DNA of 64,000 nucleotides, taken from NCBI RefSeq assembly GCF_009811415.1, contig NZ_BLIG01000039.1:45458-109457 (forward strand), written 5' to 3'. The position numbers were made by a program, and so were the translations under genes. The stretch is from Alteromonas sp. KUL106. GTDB lineage: Bacteria > Pseudomonadota > Gammaproteobacteria > Enterobacterales > Alteromonadaceae. The notes below the pieces were generated by a model that did no database searches, was not told where the DNA came from, and saw only the letters and a program-made list of their open reading frames with translations. Within the stretch, counting starts at the first letter, position 1, and every line of letters begins with the position of its first letter. Positions 55,544 to 63,830 of the stretch are shown piece after piece.

Positions 55544-58066
55544 CTAAACCATATTCCGCAACATCTGGCTGGTATTAAGTGTAAGTAAACGCCAACACCC
55601 AAACGCACCCAATATGCCAACTACGATGGCGCCAACGCTTGGTGCTATGGCCCAGTATTCTGGGTGTAAACTAGCTTCCATTTGGAACACTGAGGTTTGA
55701 AGTAAATAAAGGCTTAACTCATTGGCCATTGCTGCCATAAACCCAGCGACCACACCAATAATGACAAACTCAAAAATAACACTCTTTCTTATCAACGCCC
55801 CCTTGGCACCAAGCGTACGAAGTATGGCTATTTCCTGTCGGCGTTCATCCATACTCGCCTGTACCTGAGCAATCAATACCAGGCTGCCCGCTAACAATAC
55901 TAGGACCAAAATAAACTCAACGGCTACAGACACTTGGTCAACAATCTCTCGCAACTGATTAATTCGAGCATCAACGTCAAACATAGTTATCGAGGCAAAC
56001 GGCTTGAGGAGGTTAGTTAACTCTGCTTTTCTCTCGGTAGGCAGATAGAAACTAGTAATGTACGTTGGACTAAATGCGGCCATCGCCTCAGGGTGAATAA
56101 CGAAAAAGAAATTAGGCTGCATGGTCTGCCAATTAACCGTGCGAATGCTTGTCACTTTCGTTTCGACAATCTCGCTACCCACATTAAAAGTAAGCCGATC
56201 GCCCATCTTAATGTTCAACCGTTCTGCGACCCCTTCTTCAACGGAAACCGGGAACCATCCTTCCTTGTATTGCTTATCCTCACCACCGTGCCAGTTCCCG
56301 TCAATAACCTCGTTTTCTTTTTGAAGCGTGTTGCTCCAAGTTAGGTTTGCTTCTCTACCTAGGCCTCTTCGGCCTTCTCGATTCGGCTCATCTTCTTTAG
56401 ACACCTCGGTGTTTACCCCTTCACCATTTACCGAAACAAATCGGCCTCGGATGACGGGATAAAACTCTTCGATATCGACATCGTTGTTAGCGAAGTGTCT
56501 GTCCAACTCTGGTTGGATGTCCGGTGTAATGTTTATCAAGAAATAATTCGGTGTTCCTTCGGGTAACTGCGAGCGCCATTGCGAAACCATGTCGTTGCGC
56601 ATTACCAGCACCACTAAGAGCAACATTATAGTGACGGAAAAGCTAATAAGCTGTACGCTGTTGTCCATTGCGCGTCGCTTGATACGTGCCCATGCCAACT
56701 GCCACGCCCCCATTCTTCCACTACCCAGCTTGCGACCTACCGCAATTAAAATGTACGTAGCGCCAAGCAATCCAAGTACCAGTGCAGCGCCAGACACAAA
56801 TAGAATTGCGCTAATTTTCAAATCACGGCTATACATCCACATCAGTAAAAATATCGCGCCTCCAGAAGCCACGAACTGGATGCTTCTTGAGCGTAGATTC
56901 GCCGAGATATCCTTTCTCAATACGCGAAGCGGGGGGACTGAAAACAGCTGTAAGAGTGGGTACAAGGAAAAGAGCAAAGCGCAGGTAGCGCCTGTAGCTA
57001 CGGCGATTAAAAGCGGGCGCCAATGCCATACGTCGAGGGACACATCCACTCTATCCGCTACAAGTGAAACCACCACTTGCTGGCCGATAAAACCAATAAC
57101 AAGGCCGATAAAAATGCCCAGCCCAGTGATGAATAAAATTTGGAACAAATAGACTTTTCGGATAGTGCTGCTGGTTGCACCCAAGGTTTTCATTATTGCG
57201 ACCGGGTCAAAGTGTCGCTGAGCATAACGCTGAGCAGCAACGGCAATGGAGACTGCTGCTAATACTATTGCTAACAAGCTTGCCAACAGAAAATAGCGCT
57301 CAGCACTGGCGACAGAACGCCCTATCGCTGACTCGTCATCTTCGACTGTCCGCCATGAATGTAGGTCATCGTTTAATTTAGGCAATAACCAAGTATTAAA
57401 ACTTTTTATGTCACCCGCATCTCCAGCAAAAAAGCCAACATAACGAGCGCGACTTCCTGGCCCGGTTATCGCAGTTTGCTCCAAGTCATCTAGGTTAATG
57501 AGCGCAATGGGGTCGGTATTAAACACACTAAAGCCAGCATCTGGAATATCCACCAGCACATGTGTGACGATAAACGTGCCATCGCCAATTTCAATACTAT
57601 CGCCAATAGAAAGCCCTAGACTCTGGAAGAGCCGAGACTGTACCCAGGCCTCGCCAGATTGTGGTAATTCCGCGGTAGTACGTTTTTCCCCAAACGGCTG
57701 GTCAGTAATACTGACTGTGCCTTTCAGCGGATAGGCGTTATTCACAGCGCGTAAATCGACAAGCGACATCTCGTCGCCTTTAAACACCATCGAGCGTGTT
57801 GCCACCTGCTTTGCCGTCGCAAGGCCCTCTTCTTGAGCTTTGGCTAACCATTCCTCGTTGATAGGGTCATCTGAACGAAGTTGCGCATCTGCTGCAATGA
57901 ATGCCGCAGAGCGAGACTTTAGTGCGCCCTGTAAACGCTCACTAAAGAGTGACAACGACAATACGGCTGCCACAGACAGCACAATAGCCAGCAATATGAT
58001 AGTAAGTTCACCACGCCTAGCCTCATGCTTGAAAAGCCGCCAAGCTAAATTAAAAGACGTAGACAT
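55544..58066 (-). CDS. ybbP: FtsX-like ABC transporter permease (YbbP type)
   Basis: An 840-residue permease with two FtsX domains. Hydrophobic helices lie at the N-terminus (LTIILLAIVLSVAAVLSLSLF), near 265-390 and near 410-500, and at the C-terminus (VAVEFILVLVLLAGSLVLIAQV to VGAIVVGILGAFGCWRLLTL). Large periplasmic segments fill residues 30-260 and 510-730. E. coli YbbP is 804 residues and pairs with YbbA. The ybbA-ybbP/tesA arrangement is preserved. The role may be lipid or lipoprotein-related export or MacB-like coupling; it is not established. One GGACAGACACT copy is at residue 522. Confidence 0.9.
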   Translation of the reverse strand: MSTSFNLAWRLFKHEARRGELTIILLAIVLSVAAVLSLSLFSERLQGALKSRSAAFIAADAQLRSDDPINEEWLAKAQEEGLATAKQVATRSMVFKGDEMSLVDLRAVNNAYPLKGTVSITDQPFGEKRTTAELPQSGEAWVQSRLFQSLGLSIGDSIEIGDGTFIVTHVLVDIPDAGFSVFNTDPIALINLDDLEQTAITGPGSRARYVGFFAGDAGDIKSFNTWLLPKLNDDLHSWRTVEDDESAIGRSVASAERYFLLASLLAIVLAAVSIAVAAQRYAQRHFDPVAIMKTLGATSSTIRKVYLFQILFITGLGIFIGLVIGFIGQQVVVSLVADRVDVSLDVWHWRPLLIAVATGATCALLFSLYPLLQLFSVPPLRVLRKDISANLRSRSIQFVASGGAIFLLMWMYSRDLKISAILFVSGAALVLGLLGATYILIAVGRKLGSGRMGAWQLAWARIKRRAMDNSVQLISFSVTIMLLLVVLVMRNDMVSQWRSQLPEGTPNYFLINITPDIQPELDRHFANNDVDIEEFYPVIRGRFVSVNGEGVNTEVSKEDEPNREGRRGLGREANLTWSNTLQKENEVIDGNWHGGEDKQYKEGWFPVSVEEGVAERLNIKMGDRLTFNVGSEIVETKVTSIRTVNWQTMQPNFFFVIHPEAMAAFSPTYITSFYLPTERKAELTNLLKPFASITMFDVDARINQLREIVDQVSVAVEFILVLVLLAGSLVLIAQVQASMDERRQEIAILRTLGAKGALIRKSVIFEFVIIGVVAGFMAAMANELSLYLLQTSVFQMEASLHPEYWAIAPSVGAIVVGILGAFGCWRLLTLNTSQMLRNMV
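56494..56504 (-). repeat. GGACAGACACT copy inside ybbP
   Basis: Exact copy on the coding (minus) strand; encodes Asp-Arg-His (522-524) in ELDRHFANND, within the large periplasmic segment. Confidence 0.85.
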
Positions 58067-58765
58067 CTAGACCGCCTCTTGCTTTTTTAGTGTGCTCGCA
58101 CCGGTTGTTTCAGTGAGTTCTCCCGCATTCATGGTAAGTTGCCTGTCACAATGTTCCGCAAGCTCGTTATCATGGGTTACAAGAACGAGAGTCGTCCCTT
58201 TTTCTTTATTCATTTTAAACAGTAGTGCTTCTATTTTTTCACTGTTCTTTGAGTCCAAATTGCCGGTAGGCTCATCGGCAAAAAGTATCTTGGGAGAGGT
58301 GATAAATGCTCTAGCAATGGCGACACGCTGTTGCTCCCCTCCAGATAGCTGATTGGGAAAGTGGTGCGCGCGATGCTTCAAACCAACTTGCGCTAGAATA
58401 TCCAAAGCGAGTGCTTTTGGGTTATCAAGCCCAGCAATTTCCGCCGGTAGCATCACGTTTTCTAAGGCTGTTAAGCTTTGAACTAACATAAAGCTTTGGA
58501 AAATAAAGCCCACTTTATTGCCTCTTAAAATCGCGCGCTCTTCTTCATTCATGCTATGAAGTGCTTCGCCATCTAAGAAAATTTCCCCTTCTGTAACTTG
58601 GTCGAGCCCTGCCAACAACCCCAAAAGGGTTGACTTACCCGAGCCTGACGCACCAATAACGGCAACGGACTCACCAGACTTGACTTCAAAAGAAATAGGA
58701 CGAAGGATCTGCAGTGAACCTTCACTCGTATCCACTACTTTGGTTACAGCATTTGCTTTTATCAT
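58067..58765 (-). CDS. ybbA: ABC transporter ATP-binding protein (YbbA)
   Basis: A 232-residue ATPase of the LolD/MacB/FtsE type: Walker A GASGSGKST near residue 40, Q-loop FIFQSFMLV, signature LSGGEQQRVAIARAF, Walker B ILFADEPTGNLD and H-loop VTHD. The gene stops one base before the permease start region (ATG of ybbP at 58066), so the two are coupled. It is divergent from tesA with only 16 bp between start codons. Confidence 0.95.
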   Translation of the reverse strand: MIKANAVTKVVDTSEGSLQILRPISFEVKSGESVAVIGASGSGKSTLLGLLAGLDQVTEGEIFLDGEALHSMNEEERAILRGNKVGFIFQSFMLVQSLTALENVMLPAEIAGLDNPKALALDILAQVGLKHRAHHFPNQLSGGEQQRVAIARAFITSPKILFADEPTGNLDSKNSEKIEALLFKMNKEKGTTLVLVTHDNELAEHCDRQLTMNAGELTETTGASTLKKQEAV

Positions 58766-58781
58766 AAGAGGTCATCAATTC

Positions 58782-59438
58782 GTGTTTGTTAAATTTCGTT
58801 ATTTGTTCGCTTTTTTACTTATTCTTTTAATACCGTTTCAAGCGCTATCAGATCAAGCCGAGCAGAGCGACGCAAGCGAAAATGCGGTTTTACTTATCTT
58901 AGGTGACAGTTTATCCGCGGCTTATGGATTACAGCAACATGAGGGTTGGGTCAGTTTGTTACAAAAGATGTGGCAAGACGACAATATTCCGATTGATATT
59001 GTAAATGCTGCGGTAAGCGGAGAGACCACTGACGGTGGTTTAGCGCGATTTCCCCGTTTATTAGAGCAACACAACCCCACCCATGTATTGATTGAACTGG
59101 GCGGTAACGACGGCCTTCAGGGCCACAATATCGGCAAGATTAGAGATAATTTAGATTCGCTGGTAAGTGTTGCAAAGGAAAATAATGCCGTGGTGTTTCT
59201 GCAAGAGATGCAAATTCCTTCTAATTACGGCAAACGCTACACGCAGATGTTTACGCAAAACTTTTCTAAAGTAGCGGAAGCTAAGGATGTTCAAAAAATC
59301 CCTTTCTTTCTTGAAGAAATAGCGCTTAACAAAGAATTAATGCAGAACGATGGTATTCACCCAAATGCAGATGCACAGCCGTTGATCGCTAACTTTATGG
59401 ACAGACACTTGAGAAGTTTAATTATTGATGCTCAATAA
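58782..59438 (+). CDS. tesA: Periplasmic acyl-CoA thioesterase/lysophospholipase TesA
   Basis: A 218-residue SGNH hydrolase: signal peptide (VKFRYLFAFLLILLIPFQALSD), block I LLILGDSLSAAYGL with the catalytic Ser, block II GETTDGGLARFP, block III LIELGGNDGLQG and block V DGIHPNADAQ with Asp/His. It cleaves fatty acyl thioesters and lysophospholipids. The start is probably GTG at 58782, with AAGAGG ahead; the frame from 58680 would run antisense through ybbA. The C-terminus NFMDRHLRSL contains a GGACAGACACT copy; the E. coli protein has a different sequence there. Confidence 0.92.
   Translation: MFVKFRYLFAFLLILLIPFQALSDQAEQSDASENAVLLILGDSLSAAYGLQQHEGWVSLLQKMWQDDNIPIDIVNAAVSGETTDGGLARFPRLLEQHNPTHVLIELGGNDGLQGHNIGKIRDNLDSLVSVAKENNAVVFLQEMQIPSNYGKRYTQMFTQNFSKVAEAKDVQKIPFFLEEIALNKELMQNDGIHPNADAQPLIANFMDRHLRSLIIDAQ
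59399..59409 (+). repeat. GGACAGACACT copy at the 3' end of tesA
   Basis: Exact copy on the coding strand; encodes Asp-Arg-His (207-209), 10 codons before the stop. Confidence 0.85.
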
Positions 59439-59483
59439 TTGTGCTAAGCTTTTGGGTAGAAAATTTAAATACGAGGGTTCTTT

Positions 59484-59666
59484 ATGGACGTTTCTTCAGT
59501 TAATTCGTCGCCAGTTTCCACTGTTTTAGAGTCGCCACAACGACCGACTCAACAGGTTGAGCCACGTAACGTGCAAGAAAGTCGCGATACTCAGCCTCAA
59601 AGCACACAACAGACCTCAAGCACTAACGATGGGCGTGTGGGCTCTCGAGTTGATGTGTTTGTATAA
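59484..59666 (+). CDS. Small hypothetical Gln/Ser/Thr-rich protein
   Basis: A 60-residue ORF with GAGGG six bases before the ATG and a stop just before a repeat copy. The composition is low-complexity (many Gln, Ser, Thr, Val; no hydrophobic segment), so it would be a soluble, disordered protein. It lies 46 bp after tesA on the same strand. The ribosome site supports it; conservation is unknown. I do not recognise a family. Confidence 0.5.
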   Translation: MDVSSVNSSPVSTVLESPQRPTQQVEPRNVQESRDTQPQSTQQTSSTNDGRVGSRVDVFV

Positions 59667-59690
59667 TTTCCTCTTTGAAGAAAATTGTTT

Positions 59691-59801
59691 GGGACAGACA
59701 CACGTTTCTAGTTTGGCTAATGCCAGGGCAGTCTCAGCTGTATGCGCATAATAAAGGTTTAAGAATGGACAGACACTTGCTCAACTTGGGTGTCTGTCCA
59801 C
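59691..59801 (+). repeat. GGACAGACACT copies and inverted pair upstream of the transposase
   Basis: One-mismatch copy at 59692 (GGACAGACACA), exact copy at 59767 (+) and one-mismatch copy at 59789 (-, GGACAGACACC). The last two form arms TGGACAGACAC / GTGTCTGTCCA (59766-59776 and 59790-59800), 11 bp perfect with a 13-nt loop. The bases from 59802 to 59969 show nothing else supportable. Confidence 0.9.
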
Positions 59802-59969
59802 AGCTTCCACGCTTTCAAGTTCTATTTAAAGGGCTTTCATTCATGCGCATTGAATAACCCATGATACAAGCGTTCATTGAAAGTAACCTCCTCCAAAACT
59901 GTCCCAAAGACCACTTAAAATTGACGCCGTAAATCTCATAATGTTAGTAAATAACTATGGGATACGGAT

Positions 59970-60944
59970 ATGCCTTTACCTCGTTACAAACAAATAAACA
60001 CCGACGTTACGCCTTTTTATCACTGCATTTCTCGCTGCGTACGGCAGTCTTACCTTTGTGGTCGCGATGCCCGCACCGGCATAGATTACGAACATAGAAG
60101 AAAATGGATTCAAGACAGGCTCCATAAGCTATCGCAGGCTTTTGCCATCGACTTATGCGCATACGCTGTTATGCACAATCACATTCATGTAGTACTTCAT
60201 ATAGCAAAGGGCCGAGCTGAAGGCTGGACGATGGACGAAGTCTTGCTTCGATGGAGAATGTTTTACAAATGCCCACCCGTAGTGCAGCGATATTTAGAAA
60301 ATGTTGACTCAGTAACGTACGATGAGCTTGCAGAATTAAAGTCATTATCTGTTATATATCGTGAGCGGCTTCAAAGCATCAGCTGGTTTATGCGTATGCT
60401 CAATGAATATATTGCTAGAAGAGCTAACAAAGAAGATGAATGTAAGGGCTATTTCTGGGAAAGAAGGTTTAGGTCACAAGCTATACTTGATGAGAAAGCA
60501 CTGGCCAGTGTGATGGCTTATGTCGATTTAAACCCCATACGAGCAAAAATAGCGACGACGTTAGGCAACTCTCACCATACCAGCATCCAATATCGATTGA
60601 ATGCTAAACGCTCAAATAAAACGCCCAAGTTTTTGATGCCCTTTAACGATAATAACCACCATAGTAAAGTGCCCTTGCCCTTCGCATTTACCGATTATTT
60701 GCAGCTTATCACTGATACGATGAATGCGGAGAGTAACAACGATACATATAAAGTCACAAAGCTTCCTAGTCGCTTGCTCGGTAAGCTTGGCATGACAAAA
60801 GAGAACTGGCAGCTAGTAACCAGTAATTTTGAAACACTTTTCACAGGGCCAGTCGGTTGCCCCGAAATGATGGAGGATTTTGCTAGATGCTGTCAAAGAG
60901 CATGTCGCCCCAACGTGGCAAATGCTCAAAAGTATCTGTCATAA
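59970..60944 (+). CDS. IS200/RAYT-like Y1 transposase
   Basis: A 324-residue HUH single-strand nuclease: the metal-binding HIH (H71-I72-H73) sits in AVMHNHIHVVLHI, and YVDLNPIRAKI near residue 184 supplies the candidate catalytic Tyr184 (position judged by analogy with RAYTs). A start motif DVTPFYHCISRCVRQSYLCG and YFWERRFRSQAILDE are typical of the family. There are no IS ends or inverted terminal repeats around it, so it looks like a single-copy REP-associated-type gene rather than an insertion sequence. The C-terminal 120 residues extend beyond the Y1 domain. It has an inverted pair of GGACAGACACT about 170 bp upstream. Whether it acts on that repeat is inference; some groups of the family have no REP partner. 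Confidence 0.85.
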   Translation: MPLPRYKQINTDVTPFYHCISRCVRQSYLCGRDARTGIDYEHRRKWIQDRLHKLSQAFAIDLCAYAVMHNHIHVVLHIAKGRAEGWTMDEVLLRWRMFYKCPPVVQRYLENVDSVTYDELAELKSLSVIYRERLQSISWFMRMLNEYIARRANKEDECKGYFWERRFRSQAILDEKALASVMAYVDLNPIRAKIATTLGNSHHTSIQYRLNAKRSNKTPKFLMPFNDNNHHSKVPLPFAFTDYLQLITDTMNAESNNDTYKVTKLPSRLLGKLGMTKENWQLVTSNFETLFTGPVGCPEMMEDFARCCQRACRPNVANAQKYLS

Positions 60945-60972
60945 AATTGAGCGCCATTGCAAAAATGCTTGG

Positions 60973-61911
60973 CTAGATTTCGGCTTGGCGTGCGAGTACG
61001 TCAACAATGTCTTGAGATTTTGTTAGGCGCCTTATGTCGTTGAATAGAACTTCAGCTTCAGGGTATTGTCTTTTCAGATACCCGCACCATTGCTTAATTC
61101 GGTTGGGGTAATATTTACCCTTGTCACCAAAAATTTCGTAGCCAGAGTATTGTATCAACAACGCAGCCAGTTCAGACCATGGCATGGGTGCTACGCCCTC
61201 TTTAATACTCAGCGCCAAATTAGGCATTGCCAATGCACCCCGTCCTATCATTAAGTTGGTACACTGTGATTGGCTCTGGCAACGTTTGGCGTCTTCAGCT
61301 GTCCAAATTTCACCATTTGCGACCAGTGGAATATTGGTGTGCTGCTTAATCTTTGCTATCCAGTCCCAATAGGCCGGTGGCTTATAGCCTTCTGTTTTGG
61401 TTCTTGCATGAACAACGAGCTCGGAGGCGCCTGCTTCAGTGATAGCTAAAGCATTGTCGATAGCCAAAGATTTATCTTCAAAACCTAATCTGATTTTGGC
61501 TGAAACTGGGATTTCTTTAGGAACTGCGTCTCTAACAGCTTTCACAATGTCGTATAGGGTTTGAGTCTCTTTCAACAACACCGCCCCGCCCTTACTTTTA
61601 TTAACTGTTTTAGCTGGGCAACCAAAGTTTAAATCAACACCTGGAGAGCCCAACTCTATTGCAGTTTCTGCGTTCTCCGCAAGCCATTGAGGATGCTGCC
61701 CTAGTAATTGCACTCGAACTGGTACACCTGACGGAGTTTTGCCGCCGTTGTGAAGCTCAGGACAAAGTCTATAAAACGTTTTCTTAGGTAACTTTTGATC
61801 GACAACCCTTACAAATTCAGTAACGCACTGATCGAAACCACCCACGCGAGTGAGCATATCCCTCATTAGGTGATCGACAACACCCTCCATAGGGGCAAGC
61901 ATTACTTTCAT
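60973..61911 (-). CDS. dusC: tRNA-dihydrouridine(16) synthase
   Basis: A 312-residue FMN-dependent Dus enzyme: MLAPMEGVVDHLMRDMLTRVGG, VDLNFGCPAKTVNKSKGGAVLL with the catalytic Cys, VVHARTKTEGYKPPAYWDWI and LVANGEIWTAEDAKRC, then LMIGRGALAMPNL. The short N-terminus and the length are those of DusC (E. coli 315), which reduces U16 in tRNA. Convergent with the transposase gene, 28 bp apart. Confidence 0.95.
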   Translation of the reverse strand: MKVMLAPMEGVVDHLMRDMLTRVGGFDQCVTEFVRVVDQKLPKKTFYRLCPELHNGGKTPSGVPVRVQLLGQHPQWLAENAETAIELGSPGVDLNFGCPAKTVNKSKGGAVLLKETQTLYDIVKAVRDAVPKEIPVSAKIRLGFEDKSLAIDNALAITEAGASELVVHARTKTEGYKPPAYWDWIAKIKQHTNIPLVANGEIWTAEDAKRCQSQSQCTNLMIGRGALAMPNLALSIKEGVAPMPWSELAALLIQYSGYEIFGDKGKYYPNRIKQWCGYLKRQYPEAEVLFNDIRRLTKSQDIVDVLARQAEI

Positions 61912-62244
61912 TTTGTACTTCTCAGAGTGGTAAACAGAAAATTGGCGCGGGAGTTTAGCAAAAAGCGTTAATATCAGCCAGGTTTTGGTGTTCAGTTTTT
62001 CAACTTCTGTGACTGTCCGTTCTGTACCTTTAATATTTTTTGGAGAATTTGACTGACCATCAGTTATGGCTATTTGCTCTAAACGTAATAAATAGTGCGA
62101 GCAAGGCTAGGTGTCTGTCCAACATTTCGCTTGTCTTGATTTCTGTGAGAATCTAGTTGGCATCTGATCTTATACTAGTGGGAAAGTTTGTGTGTCTGTC
62201 CATTTTTGAATATGTGCCGTGTTAAGCGGCTGCAAGAAACAGCT
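61912..62244. repeat. Intergenic region with divergent copies of the repeat word
   Basis: Copies at 62110 (-, GGACAGACACC) and 62191 (-, GGACAGACACA), plus a two-mismatch one at 62008 (-, GGACAGTCACA) preceded in its own direction by GGTACAGAAC, so TACAG again lies one helical turn before the core. All three are in the sense of dusC (upstream) and of the DUF1289 gene (downstream). No other structure is supported in this 333-bp gap. Confidence 0.8.
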
Positions 62245-62427
62245 TCAAGTCAGTGACAAGTCCGAAACATCTTTTTCTAAACTCTCAAGACGAGTGAAAA
62301 CAGCCTGCTTTTGACTATCCGTGTATGTCCGCCAATTAGTGATTTCCTCAATCGTGCGCTTGCATCCAACGCAAATGTCATCTTCAGTTAATTGGCACAA
62401 GGCTATGCACGGAGATACTAATTTCAT
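62245..62427 (-). CDS. DUF1289 small cysteine-rich protein
   Basis: A 60-residue protein with SPCIALCQLTEDDICVGCKRTIEEITNW: Cys9, Cys13, Cys20 and Cys23 in the DUF1289 spacing, then helical and polar. The four cysteines probably bind a metal. Its start overlaps the stop of the upstream gene by 4 bp, so the two are coupled. Function unknown. Confidence 0.85.
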   Translation of the reverse strand: MKLVSPCIALCQLTEDDICVGCKRTIEEITNWRTYTDSQKQAVFTRLESLEKDVSDLSLT

Positions 62428-62672
62428 AAGGCTTCAGTTTTATCTACATTATCTTTTTCAATCAATTGGCGCGAAGCGGCAATTGCCGCCATTGTATTTT
62501 CTGATAATTCTTTGTTGGACCACAAGCAGACGTGGCAACCAAACCGTGACTCTAGATATGAGGAAAACTCAGTGTCTGTCCTGCATTCATATCTCACTAA
62601 ATTTTGTTTTTTGCCGTCGTAAATAACCGCAGAATAAGTAAACACAGAGAGCCTCCTTGAAAAGAGGCTCAA
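62424..62672 (-). CDS. Small hypothetical protein upstream of DUF1289
   Basis: An 82-residue protein, unrecognised, with an initial hydrophobic/aromatic strand pair (LSVFTYSAVIYDGKKQNLVRYEC), a central CHVCLWSN motif and a helical C-terminus. It overlaps the DUF1289 gene by 4 bp, so the pair is a translationally coupled unit. The start at 62672 has GGAG in AAGGAGGCTCTCTGT upstream. It carries a GGACAGACACT copy encoding Thr-Asp-Thr (32-34). Confidence 0.65.
   Translation of the reverse strand: MSLFSRRLSVFTYSAVIYDGKKQNLVRYECRTDTEFSSYLESRFGCHVCLWSNKELSENTMAAIAASRQLIEKDNVDKTEAL
62571..62581 (-). repeat. GGACAGACACT copy inside the 82-residue gene
   Basis: Exact copy on the coding (minus) strand, preceded by A; Arg-Thr-Asp-Thr-Glu. 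Confidence 0.8.
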
Positions 62673-62704
62673 ATATACATCTAGACGTCTAAACGTTCAA
62701 GCGT

Positions 62705-63610
62705 CTATTTCACATAATCAAGTGCGGCGCAAATTGCGGCTACCTGAGCATCGTTACAGTTTTCGGGAGTCGCGTTATCGCTATCAGGATAAACTTCTGT
62801 CGTTGTAACGTACTCTGCATCTGTCATGCCTCCACAAAGATACAAAGCCTTTTTGTCGTAACAAATCACACCTTCACTTACTACGTCCGAACCTATAATT
62901 TTCCCACTTTCATCTGGTGGGGCAATGTGCGTTACTTTTTTAACAGCATCAATAACTGCTTTTTGAAAATCTATTTGAGGGCTCGGAGTGTTAGCTACCG
63001 TATAGAAACCGTCAGGAATGTTCCAATTGTCATGAGTAACGCCATCCCGCGCAGCTAGCGCAGGCCTAAACTCACTATTGTCGGTATCCGTCGTTTCATG
63101 TAAATCAATATGGAGCGTTAGAGGTAACGCTAAGTCCGACACCAGCTTCTTAAGTTGAGCAGACTCAGAGGCTGGCGAATCTCTGTAAAATGATCGATTT
63201 GGATCTAACGCCAGCGGATTCCATCGATTTATAGTTTCGTAACCCCAGGGACTTACACATGGCACAACAACTATATTTACTTGCTCAGCGTACTGAGCCA
63301 GCTTTGTTTCAATAAATTGTAGCGCACCTTGTACACCACTGGTTTCATAACCGTGAACTCCGCCTGTGACCAGTGCAGAAGGCTTGTCAGCGTCAAATTT
63401 TTTGGGAATGACAACATACAGTGGGTAACGCGCTGTATCGTAAGGAAGCGCACCATACTGCTTTAACTCAAAACCTTCAGGGATAATATTGAAGAGTTTA
63501 TTGAGTACTTCTTCTTGATAACTTCTTTTAACGGTCTGCTGTGCTTTCCACTGCGCTTTTTCTTCTTCGCCCCAAGGCTCACCCGGAGTTCCAATTGGAT
63601 AATTCTGCAT
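62705..63610 (-). CDS. M14-family zinc carboxypeptidase / succinylglutamate desuccinylase-like protein
   Basis: A 301-residue zinc hydrolase of the M14/AstE superfamily: HxxE in GGVHGYETSGVQGAL, RxNPLALDPNR-like RWNPLALDPNRSF and HIDLHETTDTD (third zinc His and acidic residues). No signal peptide is evident. I set the start at 63610 (MQNYPIGTPGEPWG) because AGAGG lies six bases before; the longer ORF from 63640 adds ten residues with no support. It likely cleaves a peptide or amide bond; the substrate is unknown. Confidence 0.85.
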   Translation of the reverse strand: MQNYPIGTPGEPWGEEEKAQWKAQQTVKRSYQEEVLNKLFNIIPEGFELKQYGALPYDTARYPLYVVIPKKFDADKPSALVTGGVHGYETSGVQGALQFIETKLAQYAEQVNIVVVPCVSPWGYETINRWNPLALDPNRSFYRDSPASESAQLKKLVSDLALPLTLHIDLHETTDTDNSEFRPALAARDGVTHDNWNIPDGFYTVANTPSPQIDFQKAVIDAVKKVTHIAPPDESGKIIGSDVVSEGVICYDKKALYLCGGMTDAEYVTTTEVYPDSDNATPENCNDAQVAAICAALDYVK

Positions 63611-63830
63611 ATAACACCTCTTTTTTATTTGAGAGATCATATCAGTTCAATAAGCTTTCGTATCTATTCTAGTGAAGATTCATAATTGGTTGTGACATTA
63701 GTTCTTTACGCATCTCACCTTAGAATAATATTCAGCTAACGGTGTTGACTCCCTATGAAAAGCCTTACTAATCATGACAAAAAGGTTGGTATATGACTTA
63801 GTAGATTAATATTTTAACGAAGGAAAGAAG
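63611..63830. other. Intergenic region upstream of the M14 peptidase gene
   Basis: No ORF, terminator or repeat is supported here; it should hold the peptidase promoter. Confidence 0.3.

Noticed and set aside
56589..57152. 187-codon plus-strand ORF
   Set aside because: It is antisense to the well supported ybbP gene and has no family features.
59970..60944. Complete insertion sequence
   Set aside because: No terminal inverted or direct repeats, no tnpB-like gene, and dusC begins 28 bp later; better seen as a RAYT-like single gene.
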